Positions 23,492 to 32,587 of a stretch of 64,000 nt of DNA are shown here, in pieces. Source of the DNA: Mesorhizobium sp. (lineage in GTDB: Bacteria; Pseudomonadota; Alphaproteobacteria; Rhizobiales; Rhizobiaceae); the NCBI GenBank assembly GCA_027492275.1, contig JAPUFC010000077.1:96083-160082 (forward strand), in the 5' to 3' direction. The translations under genes were made by a program, and so were the position numbers. Numbering within the stretch: position 1 is the first letter of the stretch; each line of letters begins with the position of its first letter. Below the pieces are notes generated by a model. The model was not told the DNA's origin. It did not search any database and saw nothing but the letters and a program-made list of their open reading frames with translations.

Positions 23492-24105
23492 GTGCGCATC
23501 GACCCTCGCCCGAGACATTGGCCGCTTTCGCCGCCGGCCGGCTGGATGACGGGCTTGCGCTGGTCGTGGCGGCGCATATCGAGACCAATCCCGGGAGCGC
23601 GCGCGATTTTCGCGACGTCGAGGCGCTGAACGGGGCGTTGCTCGACACGATCGAGCCCAACGCCATGCTGGGCGGTCCGCCTTCGCTCGATCCGGACGAG
23701 CCCGCACTCGCGTCGCCACCCGCGCCCGCCCGCGAAACGGACCTTCCCGCCGTGCTCGCGCCCTATGCGCTCGGGCGATGGCAGTCGATCGGGCGCGGCA
23801 TCGCGCTGCGCCGCGTCGAGGTGCCGGGCGCCGGGGCCCGCGTCTTCATGCTGCGCGCCATGCCGGGAACGCGCCTGCCCGCGCACCGGCATACGGGCGC
23901 CGAGTGGACCGCGATCCTGTCGGGCGCCTACGAGCACGAATACGGCCGCTACGAGGCTGGCGATTTCGACGAGGCGGGCGCCGAGCATGGCCACCGGCCG
24001 GTGGTGGACCCGGTGCTCGGCTGCACCTGCATCGTGGCGCTGAGCGGCAAGGTCCTGTTCGACGGCTGGTTCGGCCGCCTGATCCAGCCGCTGGTGCGCC
24101 TGTGA
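23488..24105 (+). CDS. chrR: ChrR-type anti-sigma factor lacking the N-terminal zinc cysteines
   Basis: The 205-residue protein has the two ChrR domains: an N-terminal anti-sigma domain (PSPETLAAFAAGRL) and a C-terminal cupin. The cupin ligands are at H133, H135, E139 and H169, and a CTC pair at C179/C181; these spacings equal those known for R. sphaeroides ChrR (H141, H143, E147, H177, C187, C189). In the anti-sigma domain the histidine at 30 is followed by TNPGS, so the HxxxCxxC zinc motif reads HxxxNxxS. Binding of RpoE is inferred from translational coupling; whether zinc is still bound there is doubtful. The start overlaps rpoE and the stop overlaps the DUF1295 gene. Confidence 0.88.
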   Translation: MSAHRPSPETLAAFAAGRLDDGLALVVAAHIETNPGSARDFRDVEALNGALLDTIEPNAMLGGPPSLDPDEPALASPPAPARETDLPAVLAPYALGRWQSIGRGIALRRVEVPGAGARVFMLRAMPGTRLPAHRHTGAEWTAILSGAYEHEYGRYEAGDFDEAGAEHGHRPVVDPVLGCTCIVALSGKVLFDGWFGRLIQPLVRL

Positions 24106-24908
24106 CGCTGGAAACCTTCGTCATCGCCGCGCTGTTCGCCGCCGCCGTGATGGCCCTGGGCATGGCAGGGGCCTTCCTGGTCGAGCGCAGGACCGGAAAT
24201 TCCGGCTGGATCGACGTCGTGTGGACGTTCAGCCTCGGGGCGACCGGGCTGCTCGGCGCGCTGATCCCGTTCGGCGCGGGCGACGGCGAGCGAAAGCTGC
24301 TTGTCGCGGCAATGGCGCTGGCATGGGCGCTCCGGCTCGGTCTGCACATAGCCGGCAGGGCCGGGCGCGTCGGCGACGATCCGCGCTATGCCGAGCTGCG
24401 CCGGCAATGGGGCGAGGCCGAGGGCGACGGGATGTTCCGCATGCTGCAGATGCAGGCGCTGGCCAGCGTGCCTCTGGCGCTGGGCATGATCCTGGCCGCG
24501 CACAAGCCGACGCCGGGACTGGGTATTCAGGATGCCGTCGCGCTGACGGTCTTCGCCATCGGCATCGGCGGCGGCGCGGTGGCCGACCGGCAGTTGCGCG
24601 GCTTCATCCGCCGCACGGGCGGAAAGGGCGGGGTGTGCCAGGACGGGCTGTGGGCCTGGTCGCGCCACCCGAACTATTTTTTCGAAGTCGTCCTGTGGGC
24701 GAGCTGGCCGGTAATGGCGATTTCCGCCTTCTATCCGTTCGGCTACGCGGCCTTGCTCGCGCCAGCCTGCATCGCGTGGCTGCTGCTCAAGGTGTCGGGC
24801 ATCCCGCCGCTGGAGGATCACATGCTGCGCAAGCATGGCGACGCCTATCGCGCCTACCAGCGGCGCGTCAGCGCCTTCGTTCCCCTGCCGCCCCGGAGCC
24901 GGCCATGA
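24102..24908 (+). CDS. DUF1295 membrane protein (steroid 5-alpha-reductase-like fold)
   Basis: This 268-residue polytopic protein belongs to the DUF1295 group (PF06966), related to 3-oxo-5-alpha-steroid dehydrogenase and isoprenylcysteine methyltransferase-like membrane enzymes. The family blocks SGWIDVVWTFSLG, GLWAWSRHPNYFFE and the C-terminal GIPPLEDHMLRKHGDAYRAY are all present. About six to seven hydrophobic segments are visible. It starts with GTG overlapping the chrR stop (GTGA) and its own stop overlaps the methyltransferase start (ATGA), so it sits inside a four-gene operon controlled by the sigma factor. A lipid-directed reductase role is inference. Confidence 0.85.
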   Translation: MTLETFVIAALFAAAVMALGMAGAFLVERRTGNSGWIDVVWTFSLGATGLLGALIPFGAGDGERKLLVAAMALAWALRLGLHIAGRAGRVGDDPRYAELRRQWGEAEGDGMFRMLQMQALASVPLALGMILAAHKPTPGLGIQDAVALTVFAIGIGGGAVADRQLRGFIRRTGGKGGVCQDGLWAWSRHPNYFFEVVLWASWPVMAISAFYPFGYAALLAPACIAWLLLKVSGIPPLEDHMLRKHGDAYRAYQRRVSAFVPLPPRSRP

Positions 24909-25930
24909 CCTTCGTCGCCCGCATGACCGAGTTCGGCGAGCGCGCGCCGCTTCCCGACATGCTGACGCGCGGCGCCATCGCCGCCCTGGTCGCGCGCACG
25001 GACCGGCGGCTCGGCGACGGCTCGGCCGCGGTCGATCTGCGTTTCGCCAAGGCGATGGCGGATTTTCCCATCGCGATCAACACGCGCGAGGCCAACGAGC
25101 AGCATTACGAGCTACCGCCCTCCTTCTTCGGGTATATTCTCGGAGCCCGGCGGAAATATTCCTCCTGCTTCTACGCCGACGCCTCGGCGTCGCTGGACGA
25201 AGCCGAGGAGGAGGCGCTGTCGCGGACCATCGCCAATGCCGCCCTGCGCGACGGCCAGCGCGTCCTGGAGCTCGGCTGCGGCTGGGGATCGCTGGCGATG
25301 GCGATGGCGGAGCGCTTTCCGGGCAGCGAGATCGTCGCCGTCTCAAACGCGCACGCGCAGCGCGCCCACATCAAGGGCAGGGCGGCCGCGCTGGGGCTTC
25401 GCAACCTCACGGTCCTCACCGCCGACATGAACGGGTTCGCGCCGAGCGGCACGTTCGACCGCATCGTTTCGGTGGAGATGTTCGAGCACATGTCCAACTG
25501 GCGCGCCCTGCTGGAAAGGGCGAGGGGCTGGCTGAAGCCGGACGGCCGCCTGTTCATCCACATCTTCACCTATCGCGGAAAGCCCTATCGTTTCGAGACG
25601 GGCGACAGGGCCGACTGGATCGCCCGGCATTTCTTCACCGGCGGGATCATGCCCAGCCACGGGCTCGCCCACCGCTTTCCCGACCTGTTCGCCGTCGAGG
25701 AGGAGTGGCGCTGGAGCGGCGAGCATTATCGCCGCACGGCCGACGACTGGCTGCGCAATTTCGACCGCAACCGCGACATGATCGATCCCATCCTCGCGGA
25801 GGTCTACGGCGGCGACGCCAATCTGTGGCGGCGCCGCTGGCGGCTGTTCTTCCTCGCCACGAGCAGCCTGTTCGGTCATCGCGGCGGCGACCGCTGGGGC
25901 GTCGGCCACTATCGCCTGCGGCCCGCCTGA
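24905..25930 (+). CDS. CFA-synthase-like SAM-dependent methyltransferase (CfaA/UfaM group)
   Basis: The 341-residue protein has the CFA-synthase fold: an N-terminal helical part with NEQHYELPPSFF and YSSCFY, the SAM motif LELGCGWGSLAMAMA, and VSVEMFEHM. In R. sphaeroides a relative in the RpoE regulon (RSP1091, CfaA/UfaM) methylates membrane acyl chains on the way to furan fatty acids, which scavenge reactive oxygen. The same role is likely here given the RpoE-ChrR operon, but ordinary cyclopropanation is not excluded. It is the last gene of the operon and starts in an ATGA overlap. Confidence 0.88.
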   Translation: MTFVARMTEFGERAPLPDMLTRGAIAALVARTDRRLGDGSAAVDLRFAKAMADFPIAINTREANEQHYELPPSFFGYILGARRKYSSCFYADASASLDEAEEEALSRTIANAALRDGQRVLELGCGWGSLAMAMAERFPGSEIVAVSNAHAQRAHIKGRAAALGLRNLTVLTADMNGFAPSGTFDRIVSVEMFEHMSNWRALLERARGWLKPDGRLFIHIFTYRGKPYRFETGDRADWIARHFFTGGIMPSHGLAHRFPDLFAVEEEWRWSGEHYRRTADDWLRNFDRNRDMIDPILAEVYGGDANLWRRRWRLFFLATSSLFGHRGGDRWGVGHYRLRPA

Positions 25931-26008
25931 ACGTGCCTCACGGGGGAACGGATCGCGGCGCGGCGACTTAACCTTTCCGATTCGATGCCCGGACGATATC
26001 CTCCCGCC

Positions 26009-26329
26009 ATGAGACTGGTTCTGCGATCGTTGTTCTGTCTTCCGCTGCTGGCCGCGGCCGGCTGTGCGTCCTTCGCAGGCGGTGGCGGTTCCAAGGATTA
26101 CCGTGCGATGTCCTGCGCGGAGCTCAACCAATCCATGGCCGAGGCCTCGGTGGCGCTGAGCGGCGTCGCCAGTCGCCGCGCGCAGTCGCAGAACCAGCAG
26201 CTCAGCCGCTGGGTCGTCGGCGGCGAGCAGGTCAAGTCGGTGCTGAACGAGCGCCGCGCGGCCGAGATCGACAGGCTGCGCGCGGACGAACAGGCCATAG
26301 AGCAGGCGCGCCGCGCGCAAGGCTGCTGA
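26009..26329 (+). CDS. Small predicted lipoprotein
   Basis: The 106-residue protein has a lipoprotein signal: RLVLRSLFCLPLLAAAGC with the lipobox ending at Cys18 of the chosen start. The mature part is a charged, helix-prone sequence with SCAELNQSM and a C-terminal segment rich in Arg, Glu and Ala ending in Cys. I do not recognise a named family. It is a single gene 78 bases after the methyltransferase and on the same strand; a link to the sigma operon is possible but not shown. Confidence 0.72.
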   Translation: MRLVLRSLFCLPLLAAAGCASFAGGGGSKDYRAMSCAELNQSMAEASVALSGVASRRAQSQNQQLSRWVVGGEQVKSVLNERRAAEIDRLRADEQAIEQARRAQGC

Positions 26330-26432
26330 GCGTTTCCAACCGCGCCGGCCCCAAACCCTCTTCCCCGGCCGGTTGGCCGCCCTACTTGCCGTGGATACGG
26401 GCGGGTCCTGTCCCTTTCGGAGGAGATCATCC

Positions 26433-26768
26433 ATGGAACGCAGACACTTCCTTCTCGGCCTGTTCGGCCTTGCCGGCGCGGCGGCGGTGACCGGCGTGCT
26501 CGGCCCGCAGCCCGTCGAGGCGGCGATGCCGAGGCCGGGCAAGGGCATCCTCGACGAGATCGACGGCGACGTCGCCGGGCTGGAGCAGCCGGACTCCGTC
26601 GACGACGGCGCGGTCGAGCTCGCCAATCACCGGCCCGGCCATCGCCGGCCTCCCCGTCGCCGCCGCAGGCGCCGCGTGTGGCGGCGTGTGTGCAGCCGCG
26701 TCCGGCACCAGGGCCGCTGGGTGCGGCGCTGCTACCGCCGGCGGGTCTGGGTCTCGGTCTGGATATAG
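26433..26768 (+). CDS. Small exported protein with twin-arginine-like signal and Arg-rich tail
   Basis: The 111-residue protein opens with ERRHFLLGLFGLAG, a Tat-like RRxFL motif before a hydrophobic stretch, with likely cleavage after about residue 30. The middle is acidic (DEIDGDVAGLEQPDS). Residues 71-104 are extremely basic and include seven consecutive arginines, with Cys87 and Cys100, and the chain ends in a Trp/Val segment. No family recognised. A strong AGGAGA ribosome site precedes the ATG, which supports a real gene. Nucleic-acid, LPS or polyanion binding in the periplasm is only a guess from charge. Confidence 0.65.
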   Translation: MERRHFLLGLFGLAGAAAVTGVLGPQPVEAAMPRPGKGILDEIDGDVAGLEQPDSVDDGAVELANHRPGHRRPPRRRRRRRVWRRVCSRVRHQGRWVRRCYRRRVWVSVWI

Positions 26769-26777
26769 CCGATCGGG

Positions 26778-26804
26778 GGCCGGCCTTTCCCACAGGGGCC
26801 GGCC
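26778..26804 (+). terminator. Hairpin after the Arg-rich protein gene
   Basis: GGCCGGCC at 26,778-26,785 pairs with GGCCGGCC at 26,797-26,804 around an 11-base loop, ten bases after the stop codon. No T run follows, so its strength as a terminator is uncertain. Confidence 0.45.
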
Positions 26805-26953
26805 TCCGGACCGCGCCATCGGCTCTCTTCGGCCGCCTGTCACGCACCGTCACCCCGCGACCGAGACGGTGCGAACGCTTTGGGCTTGCCCGCCGCGCCA
26901 GGATTCGTAGGAATGTCGGCATTCGAATTCGCTGATTTGCCTGGAGCCCTGAG

Positions 26954-28081
<1,128 letters not shown>

Positions 28082-28082
28082 G

Positions 28083-28100
28083 GTGGCCGGCCCCGGCCAC
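28083..28100 (+). terminator. Hairpin directly after frmA
   Basis: GTGGCC and GGCCAC flank a six-base G/C loop immediately after the stop codon. The stem could extend to eight pairs with a very tight loop. No T tract follows. Confidence 0.4.
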
Positions 28101-28277
28101 GGGCGCGCGGTGGCCGAAGTCGGAGACGTGGGCGCCGTCGCAACGGAGGGGGACCGCATGAATCGACAGCATTTCATCCTGGGCGGCCATTGTGTCGCCG
28201 CCATCATTGCCGAGAGGGCAGGTCCGCACTGACGAGCGGCGGGAGCCGGGCCGTGTCCCGCGCGGTGGGGCGGTATC

Positions 28278-28958
28278 ATGTCGGACGTCACGAGCATGCC
28301 GGCGCGGCCCATGGCGGCCCAAAAACGCCTCCTGTCCCGTCTCGCCGGAGCCGCCCTGCTCGGCTTCGCGCGAGCCGTCACGGCCGTTCGCGGCAGATGG
28401 GAAGGCGCGGAGCCGGTCGACCGGCCGCGGGTCTATTTCGCCAACCATGTCAGCCACGGCGATTTCGTGCTGATCTGGGCGGTGCTGCCGCCGCGTCTGC
28501 GCCGGAAGATGCGGCCGGTCGCCGGCGCCGACTATTGGCTGAAGTCCCCGCTCCGCCGCTTCATCGGCCGCGACGTCTTCAACGCGGTGCTCATCGAGCG
28601 CGACCGGGAGGTTCGCACCGTCGATCCGGTCGGGCAGATGGCGGACGCCATCGACGGCGGCGCCTCGCTGATCGTCTTTCCGGAAGGAACGCGCAACGTC
28701 ACGGATGCGGCGCTCCTGCCGTTCAGGAGCGGCCTCTACCACCTTGCGCGAATGCGGCCGGGCGTCGAGCTCGTGCCGACCTGGATCGACAATCTCAACC
28801 GGGTGATGCCCAAGGGCGAGTTCCTGCCCGTTCCGCTGATCTGCACCGTCACCTTCGGCGCGCCGCTCCGTCTTGAACCGGAAGAGGCCAAGCAGGCTTT
28901 TCTCGACCGTGCGCGGGCCGCGCTGCTGGCGTACGCTCCGAAGGAGAATTCGCGATGA
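28278..28958 (+). CDS. 1-acyl-sn-glycerol-3-phosphate acyltransferase-like protein (PlsC family)
   Basis: The 226-residue protein carries acyltransferase motif I as NHVSHGDF and the substrate block FPEGTRN, the two hallmarks of PlsC-type lysophospholipid acyltransferases. It lacks the long N-terminal membrane part of some PlsC proteins but has a hydrophobic segment near residues 20-35. It starts a three-gene cassette: its stop overlaps the CdsA-like gene in ATGA, and a CDP-alcohol transferase follows. Together they could make a specialised phospholipid in the membrane. Whether this is the main cellular PlsC is doubtful, since such cassettes are accessory. Confidence 0.87.
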   Translation: MSDVTSMPARPMAAQKRLLSRLAGAALLGFARAVTAVRGRWEGAEPVDRPRVYFANHVSHGDFVLIWAVLPPRLRRKMRPVAGADYWLKSPLRRFIGRDVFNAVLIERDREVRTVDPVGQMADAIDGGASLIVFPEGTRNVTDAALLPFRSGLYHLARMRPGVELVPTWIDNLNRVMPKGEFLPVPLICTVTFGAPLRLEPEEAKQAFLDRARAALLAYAPKENSR

Positions 28959-29902
28959 CGATGCCGCACCCCGACCTGATCTGGGTCCTGGGCGGGCTCT
29001 TCGCCGTCCTCGCGCTGGCGTCCGTCGTCGGCTTCACGCTGGCGCGGCGGGTCGCCGGCGCCCCGAACGCCGTCGTCGACAATCTCAACGACCGCATCCG
29101 GGCGTGGTGGGTGATGGTCATCCTGATGGGGCTGGCGCTCATCGGCGGCAGGGTGGGCGTGACGCTGCTCTTCGCCCTGTGCTCCTTCGCGGCGCTGCGC
29201 GAGTTCATCACATTGACCGACACGCGCCGCGCCGACCACACGGCGCTGGCGGCGGCCTTCTTCGTCGTCCTGCCGGTCCAGTATTATCTGATCTGGACCG
29301 ACTGGTACGGGCTCTACGCGATCTTCATCCCGGTCTATGCCTTCCTGCTGATGCCGATCGTCGCGGCGCTGCGCGGCGACACGGACCGCTTCCTGGTTCG
29401 GGTCGCAGAGGTGCAGTGGGCGCTGATGATCTCGGTCTTCTGCATCTCGCACGTGCCGGCGCTGCTCAGCCTCGACATTCCCGGCTATGGCGATCGCAAC
29501 GTCCTGCTGATCGCCTTCCTCGTCATCGTCGTGCAGCTCAGCGACGTGCTGCAATATGTCTGCGGCAAGCTGTTCGGCCGCACGAAGATCGCGCCGAAGC
29601 TGTCGCCGTCCAAAACGGTCGAAGGGTTTCTAGGCGGTGCCGCGAGCGCGACGGCCATCGGTGCGGCTTTGTCCTGGATGACGCCGTTCACGCCGCTTCA
29701 GGCCGCGCTGCTGTCCTTGGTCATCGTGCTGATGGGCTTCTTCGGCGGCCTCGTCATGTCGGCGATCAAGCGCGATCGCGGCGTGAAGGACTGGGGGCAT
29801 CTGATCGCCGGCCATGGCGGCTTCCTCGATCGGCTCGACTCGGTGGTGTTCGCCGCACCGATCTTCTTCCACCTCACACGCTTCTGGTGGTCGGCGACAT
29901 GA
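28955..29902 (+). CDS. Phosphatidate cytidylyltransferase (CdsA-like)
   Basis: The 315-residue polytopic protein ends with the CdsA signature: SAIKRDRGVKDWG followed by GHGGFLDRLDS, where the Asp residues bind metal and CTP. The SPSKTVEGF block upstream is also diagnostic. About eight transmembrane segments are visible. It should form CDP-diacylglycerol from phosphatidate and CTP. The start overlaps the acyltransferase stop, and the CDP-alcohol transferase that could consume its product begins 67 bases downstream. A second, housekeeping cdsA elsewhere in the genome would be expected. Confidence 0.9.
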   Translation: MTMPHPDLIWVLGGLFAVLALASVVGFTLARRVAGAPNAVVDNLNDRIRAWWVMVILMGLALIGGRVGVTLLFALCSFAALREFITLTDTRRADHTALAAAFFVVLPVQYYLIWTDWYGLYAIFIPVYAFLLMPIVAALRGDTDRFLVRVAEVQWALMISVFCISHVPALLSLDIPGYGDRNVLLIAFLVIVVQLSDVLQYVCGKLFGRTKIAPKLSPSKTVEGFLGGAASATAIGAALSWMTPFTPLQAALLSLVIVLMGFFGGLVMSAIKRDRGVKDWGHLIAGHGGFLDRLDSVVFAAPIFFHLTRFWWSAT

Positions 29903-29969
29903 GCGGGATTTTCGTCAGGATCGCGCGTCACGGCTATTCGGCGCTCCGGAACGCCGGAAAGGATCATCC

Positions 29970-30656
29970 ATGACCAGACCGACGCCGTCCGGCCAAGAAG
30001 GCCAAACCGCTTCGGACCGCAGGCCGTTGGCCAGCCGCGACACGGGCTGGGCGCGGGCGGCGGCGCGTTTCCTCTCGGCAGCCGCGATCTCGCCGAACCA
30101 GATCTCGATGGCGAGCATGGCGATGGCCGCCTGCGCCGGCACTGCGCTCTGGCTGGCAGGCTCCAGCGGGTTCACGGCGCGGGGCCTGCTGCTGGCGGCG
30201 GCCGCCATCTTCTGCCAGCTCCGCCTGCTGTGCAACCTGTTCGACGGCATGGTGGCCATCGAAGGCGGAAAGCAGTCGCCGGACGGCCCGTTCTGGAACG
30301 AGTTTCCCGACCGCATCGCCGACATGCTCATCTTCGTCGGCGCGGGCTACGGCGTCGGCCTGCCGGCGCTCGGCTGGGCCGCCGCCAGCCTCGCAGTGCT
30401 GACCGCCTATACGCGCGAGCTCGGCCGCAATTGCGGACTGCCGGCGGACTTTTCCGGGCCGATGGCGAAACAGCATCGGATGGCCCTGATAACCCTTGCC
30501 GCGCTTCTGTCGCTGTCGGAGCCGCTGTGGGATGGCCGCAACGTCATTCTCGGTCTCGCGCTCTGGGCGATCGCGATCGGCGCGGCCCTGACGACGCTGC
30601 GCCGGGCTTCGCGCATCGTCAGGGCGCTGCGCGGCCCGGCAGGCGCGATGGAATGA
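29970..30656 (+). CDS. CDP-alcohol phosphatidyltransferase family protein with variant active-site motif
   Basis: This 228-residue membrane protein aligns with the CDP-alcohol phosphotransferase signature DxxDGxxAR(x8)GxxxDxxxD, but reads NxxDGxxAI(x8)GxxxNxxxD (NLFDGMVAI, then GPFWNEFPD). So the first and third aspartates are Asn and the Arg is Ile. The pattern is otherwise in perfect register, which argues for a distinct subfamily rather than decay. The ATG at 29,970 lies behind GAAAGGA. Its place after acyltransferase and CdsA genes implies a CDP-lipid substrate; the head group is unknown. Confidence 0.82.
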   Translation: MTRPTPSGQEGQTASDRRPLASRDTGWARAAARFLSAAAISPNQISMASMAMAACAGTALWLAGSSGFTARGLLLAAAAIFCQLRLLCNLFDGMVAIEGGKQSPDGPFWNEFPDRIADMLIFVGAGYGVGLPALGWAAASLAVLTAYTRELGRNCGLPADFSGPMAKQHRMALITLAALLSLSEPLWDGRNVILGLALWAIAIGAALTTLRRASRIVRALRGPAGAME

Positions 30657-30712
30657 GGATGGCCGCCTGGACGAAGCTGCCAGGCTGAAACTTTGACCGC
30701 CAGGAGGTGAAC

Positions 30713-31063
30713 ATGGCCGTGAACCGCGTCGTCGCGAACATCGCGACGGAAAAGATGGATGCCGCCAGGTCCTTCTACGGCGACGTGCTCGGCATGACGA
30801 TCGGGATGGATCACGGTTGGATCGTCACTTTCGTCGGGTCGGGGCAGGCAAGCCCCCAGGTCAGCTTCGCGGTGGAGGGCGGGTCGGGCACCCCGGTGCC
30901 GGACCTGTCGATCGAGGTCGACGACCTCGACGCCGTTCATTCGCGGATCACCGATGCCGGGTATCCCGTGGAATACGGCCCGGTGACGGAGCCTTGGGGC
31001 GTCAGACGCTTCTTCGCGCGTGATCCTTTCGGCAAGCTGATCAACATCCTCTGCCACATCTGA
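30713..31063 (+). CDS. VOC-family (glyoxalase/bleomycin-resistance fold) protein
   Basis: A single-domain 116-residue vicinal oxygen chelate protein. It has the paired beta-alpha-beta-beta-beta modules, with AARSFYGDVLGM in the first and RFFARDPFGKLINIL in the second. Such small proteins bind drugs or act as lyases and dioxygenases as dimers; the substrate cannot be inferred. A perfect AGGAGG lies five bases before the ATG at 30,713, which decides the start over the GTG at 30,707. It is the last gene before the low-GC segment. Confidence 0.83.
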   Translation: MAVNRVVANIATEKMDAARSFYGDVLGMTIGMDHGWIVTFVGSGQASPQVSFAVEGGSGTPVPDLSIEVDDLDAVHSRITDAGYPVEYGPVTEPWGVRRFFARDPFGKLINILCHI

Positions 31064-31252
31064 CACAAGCGTCGTCCGCGGCGGCCTGTCCTGTGCATCT
31101 TGCCGAGGCCGTCGCGATCAGTCTGGCGGATCGATCGTGCTCGGTATACGGTGCGGCCGCGAGTATAGGGCTGCTCACTTTGGGGTGACGCAGGCTGCGA
31201 ATGGCACATTGACGGGGGAGTTTTGAAGAAAGCAAGTAGAGCTAAAGGATCA

Positions 31253-31876
31253 ATGGCGAAAGAGGCTCAGTCAAGCCGTGATATTATCCTGAAGGCGGCA
31301 ATCGAGGAGTTTGCCGAGTTTGGGTTGTCGGGTGACCTTATTGACAGGATCGCGAAGCGTACCAAGCTTAACAAGCAGGAGATCTACTATTATTTCGAAA
31401 GCAAGGAGGCTCTGTTTGCCGCGGCGTTCGACTATGGGTACACGCAGTTCAAGATCGAGCCTCCGGATTGGGACAAATCCCCTTCGCCCGTGGACGCGCT
31501 GCGTGATTTCGTCCACGCGGCATCTTACGCCGTTCAGACGCACAAGGCTCACGCAGCGCTGATCATCGAAGAAAACAGAAGCGGCGGCCGGCACATCGAC
31601 TCGTCTTTCCGGCATACGATCCGGTCGACAAGTTCCTAGCTTGTGGAGATCGTCAGAGAAATTCTGGAAAGGGGTCAGGAAGATGGTGTGTTCACCAGGA
31701 ACTATACACCGGAAAACCTTTATCTCGACGTCATGAGCATATCGTTTTTCGTGTACGAACACCGGTTCACCGTGACGGAAACGATCCAGAAGGACCTGAC
31801 CGATCCAGCCTGGCTCGATCAGCGTTGCGCGCACATTCAGCGGATGGTCCTCGCCGCGCTCCAGGGAAACATCTGA
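31253..31876 (+). pseudogene. TetR-family regulator interrupted by an in-frame TAG
   Basis: The N-terminal part has a clear TetR DNA-binding domain: SRDIILKAAIEEFAEFGLSG, then the helix-turn-helix region with RTKLNKQEIYYYFESKEALF. The frame stops at TAG 31,637-31,639 and continues without any shift as LVEIVREILERGQEDGVF to the C-terminus at 31,876. Joined, the product is about 206 residues, normal for TetR. The whole gene is richer in A and T than its neighbours and has different codon use, pointing to transfer. A TTG at 31,223 is an alternative start. A truncated DNA-binding product, amber suppression or a sequencing error are the alternatives to a dead gene. Confidence 0.8.
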
Positions 31877-31993
31877 TATTTTGCCGTCGATCTTCATCAG
31901 CAATAGCCATCTCACTCTCTCTTGTTGCCCTCCCCCTGCCACGGCGCGTGCGGGGCGCAAGTCGCGAAAAATTCGGGAGTTTCTAGGACGGCG

Positions 31994-32251
31994 TCAGGCC
32001 CGAGGCCTACCGAGACGGTCGAAGATGGCGAGTTGCTGCTGCTGAAGCGCCTTGATGTCCCGCAAGTGCTTCACGATGGCTCCAAAGCAGTAGAGCATCG
32101 CGCCGGACAGGATCAGGCTCCCGCCGATGATGACGGCGTAGAGCGCAGCGAATGGCCCTGCCGTTTGGCCTGAAGTCGCCACGGTCAGTACGAAAAACAA
32201 CAAGCCGATTGCCGCAGTGATCCCGCCCATCCACATGACGATGACGTGCAT
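31994..32251 (-). CDS. Small two-helix membrane protein
   Basis: The 85-residue product has two hydrophobic segments, about residues 6-25 ([19 protein letters not shown]) and 35-58 ([20 protein letters not shown]). A polar C-terminal tail with [17 protein letters not shown] follows, likely a short coiled coil in the cytoplasm. A strong GGGGGGA lies about seven bases before the ATG at 32,251. No family recognised. It lies between the broken TetR gene and tRNA-Arg, in the segment of atypical composition. Confidence 0.68.
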   Translation of the reverse strand: MHVIVMWMGGITAAIGLLFFVLTVATSGQTAGPFAALYAVIIGGSLILSGAMLYCFGAIVKHLRDIKALQQQQLAIFDRLGRPRA

Positions 32252-32393
32252 GTCAGTCCCCCCTATCCCGCGACCAGCGTCGCGCAGGGCAGGGGCACAC
32301 GCAAGCGCCGTGAACAAGCCGATCAGCGTGACACTGTGGTGACACCAAGGACTATCGAAGTCCGCCAGATAGTTCTGAAAGCCTTGCGCCGTA

Positions 32394-32470
<77 letters not shown>

Positions 32471-32471
32471 T

Positions 32472-32492
32472 CGATCCGCCTGGGGCGGATCG
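32472..32492 (-). terminator. Hairpin between the carboxypeptidase gene and tRNA-Arg
   Basis: CGATCCGCC pairs with GGCGGATCG around a TGG loop. It lies about 95 bases after the carboxypeptidase stop and just before the 5' end of the tRNA on the same strand. It may end the carboxypeptidase transcript or take part in processing the tRNA leader. Confidence 0.45.
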
Positions 32493-32587
32493 TCGGGCGG
32501 GGCCCGACAACGGCTTCATAGACGATGGGCGTCGCCACTTCAACGGCGAAGTCGGTTCGCATCGGCCGCGTCGCGCGCGGCACGCGC

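Noticed and set aside
28101..28277. Short possible gene between frmA and the acyltransferase (frame with MNRQHFILGGHCV)
   Set aside because: Only about 25 residues from a plausible start, no convincing ribosome site, and no family resemblance.
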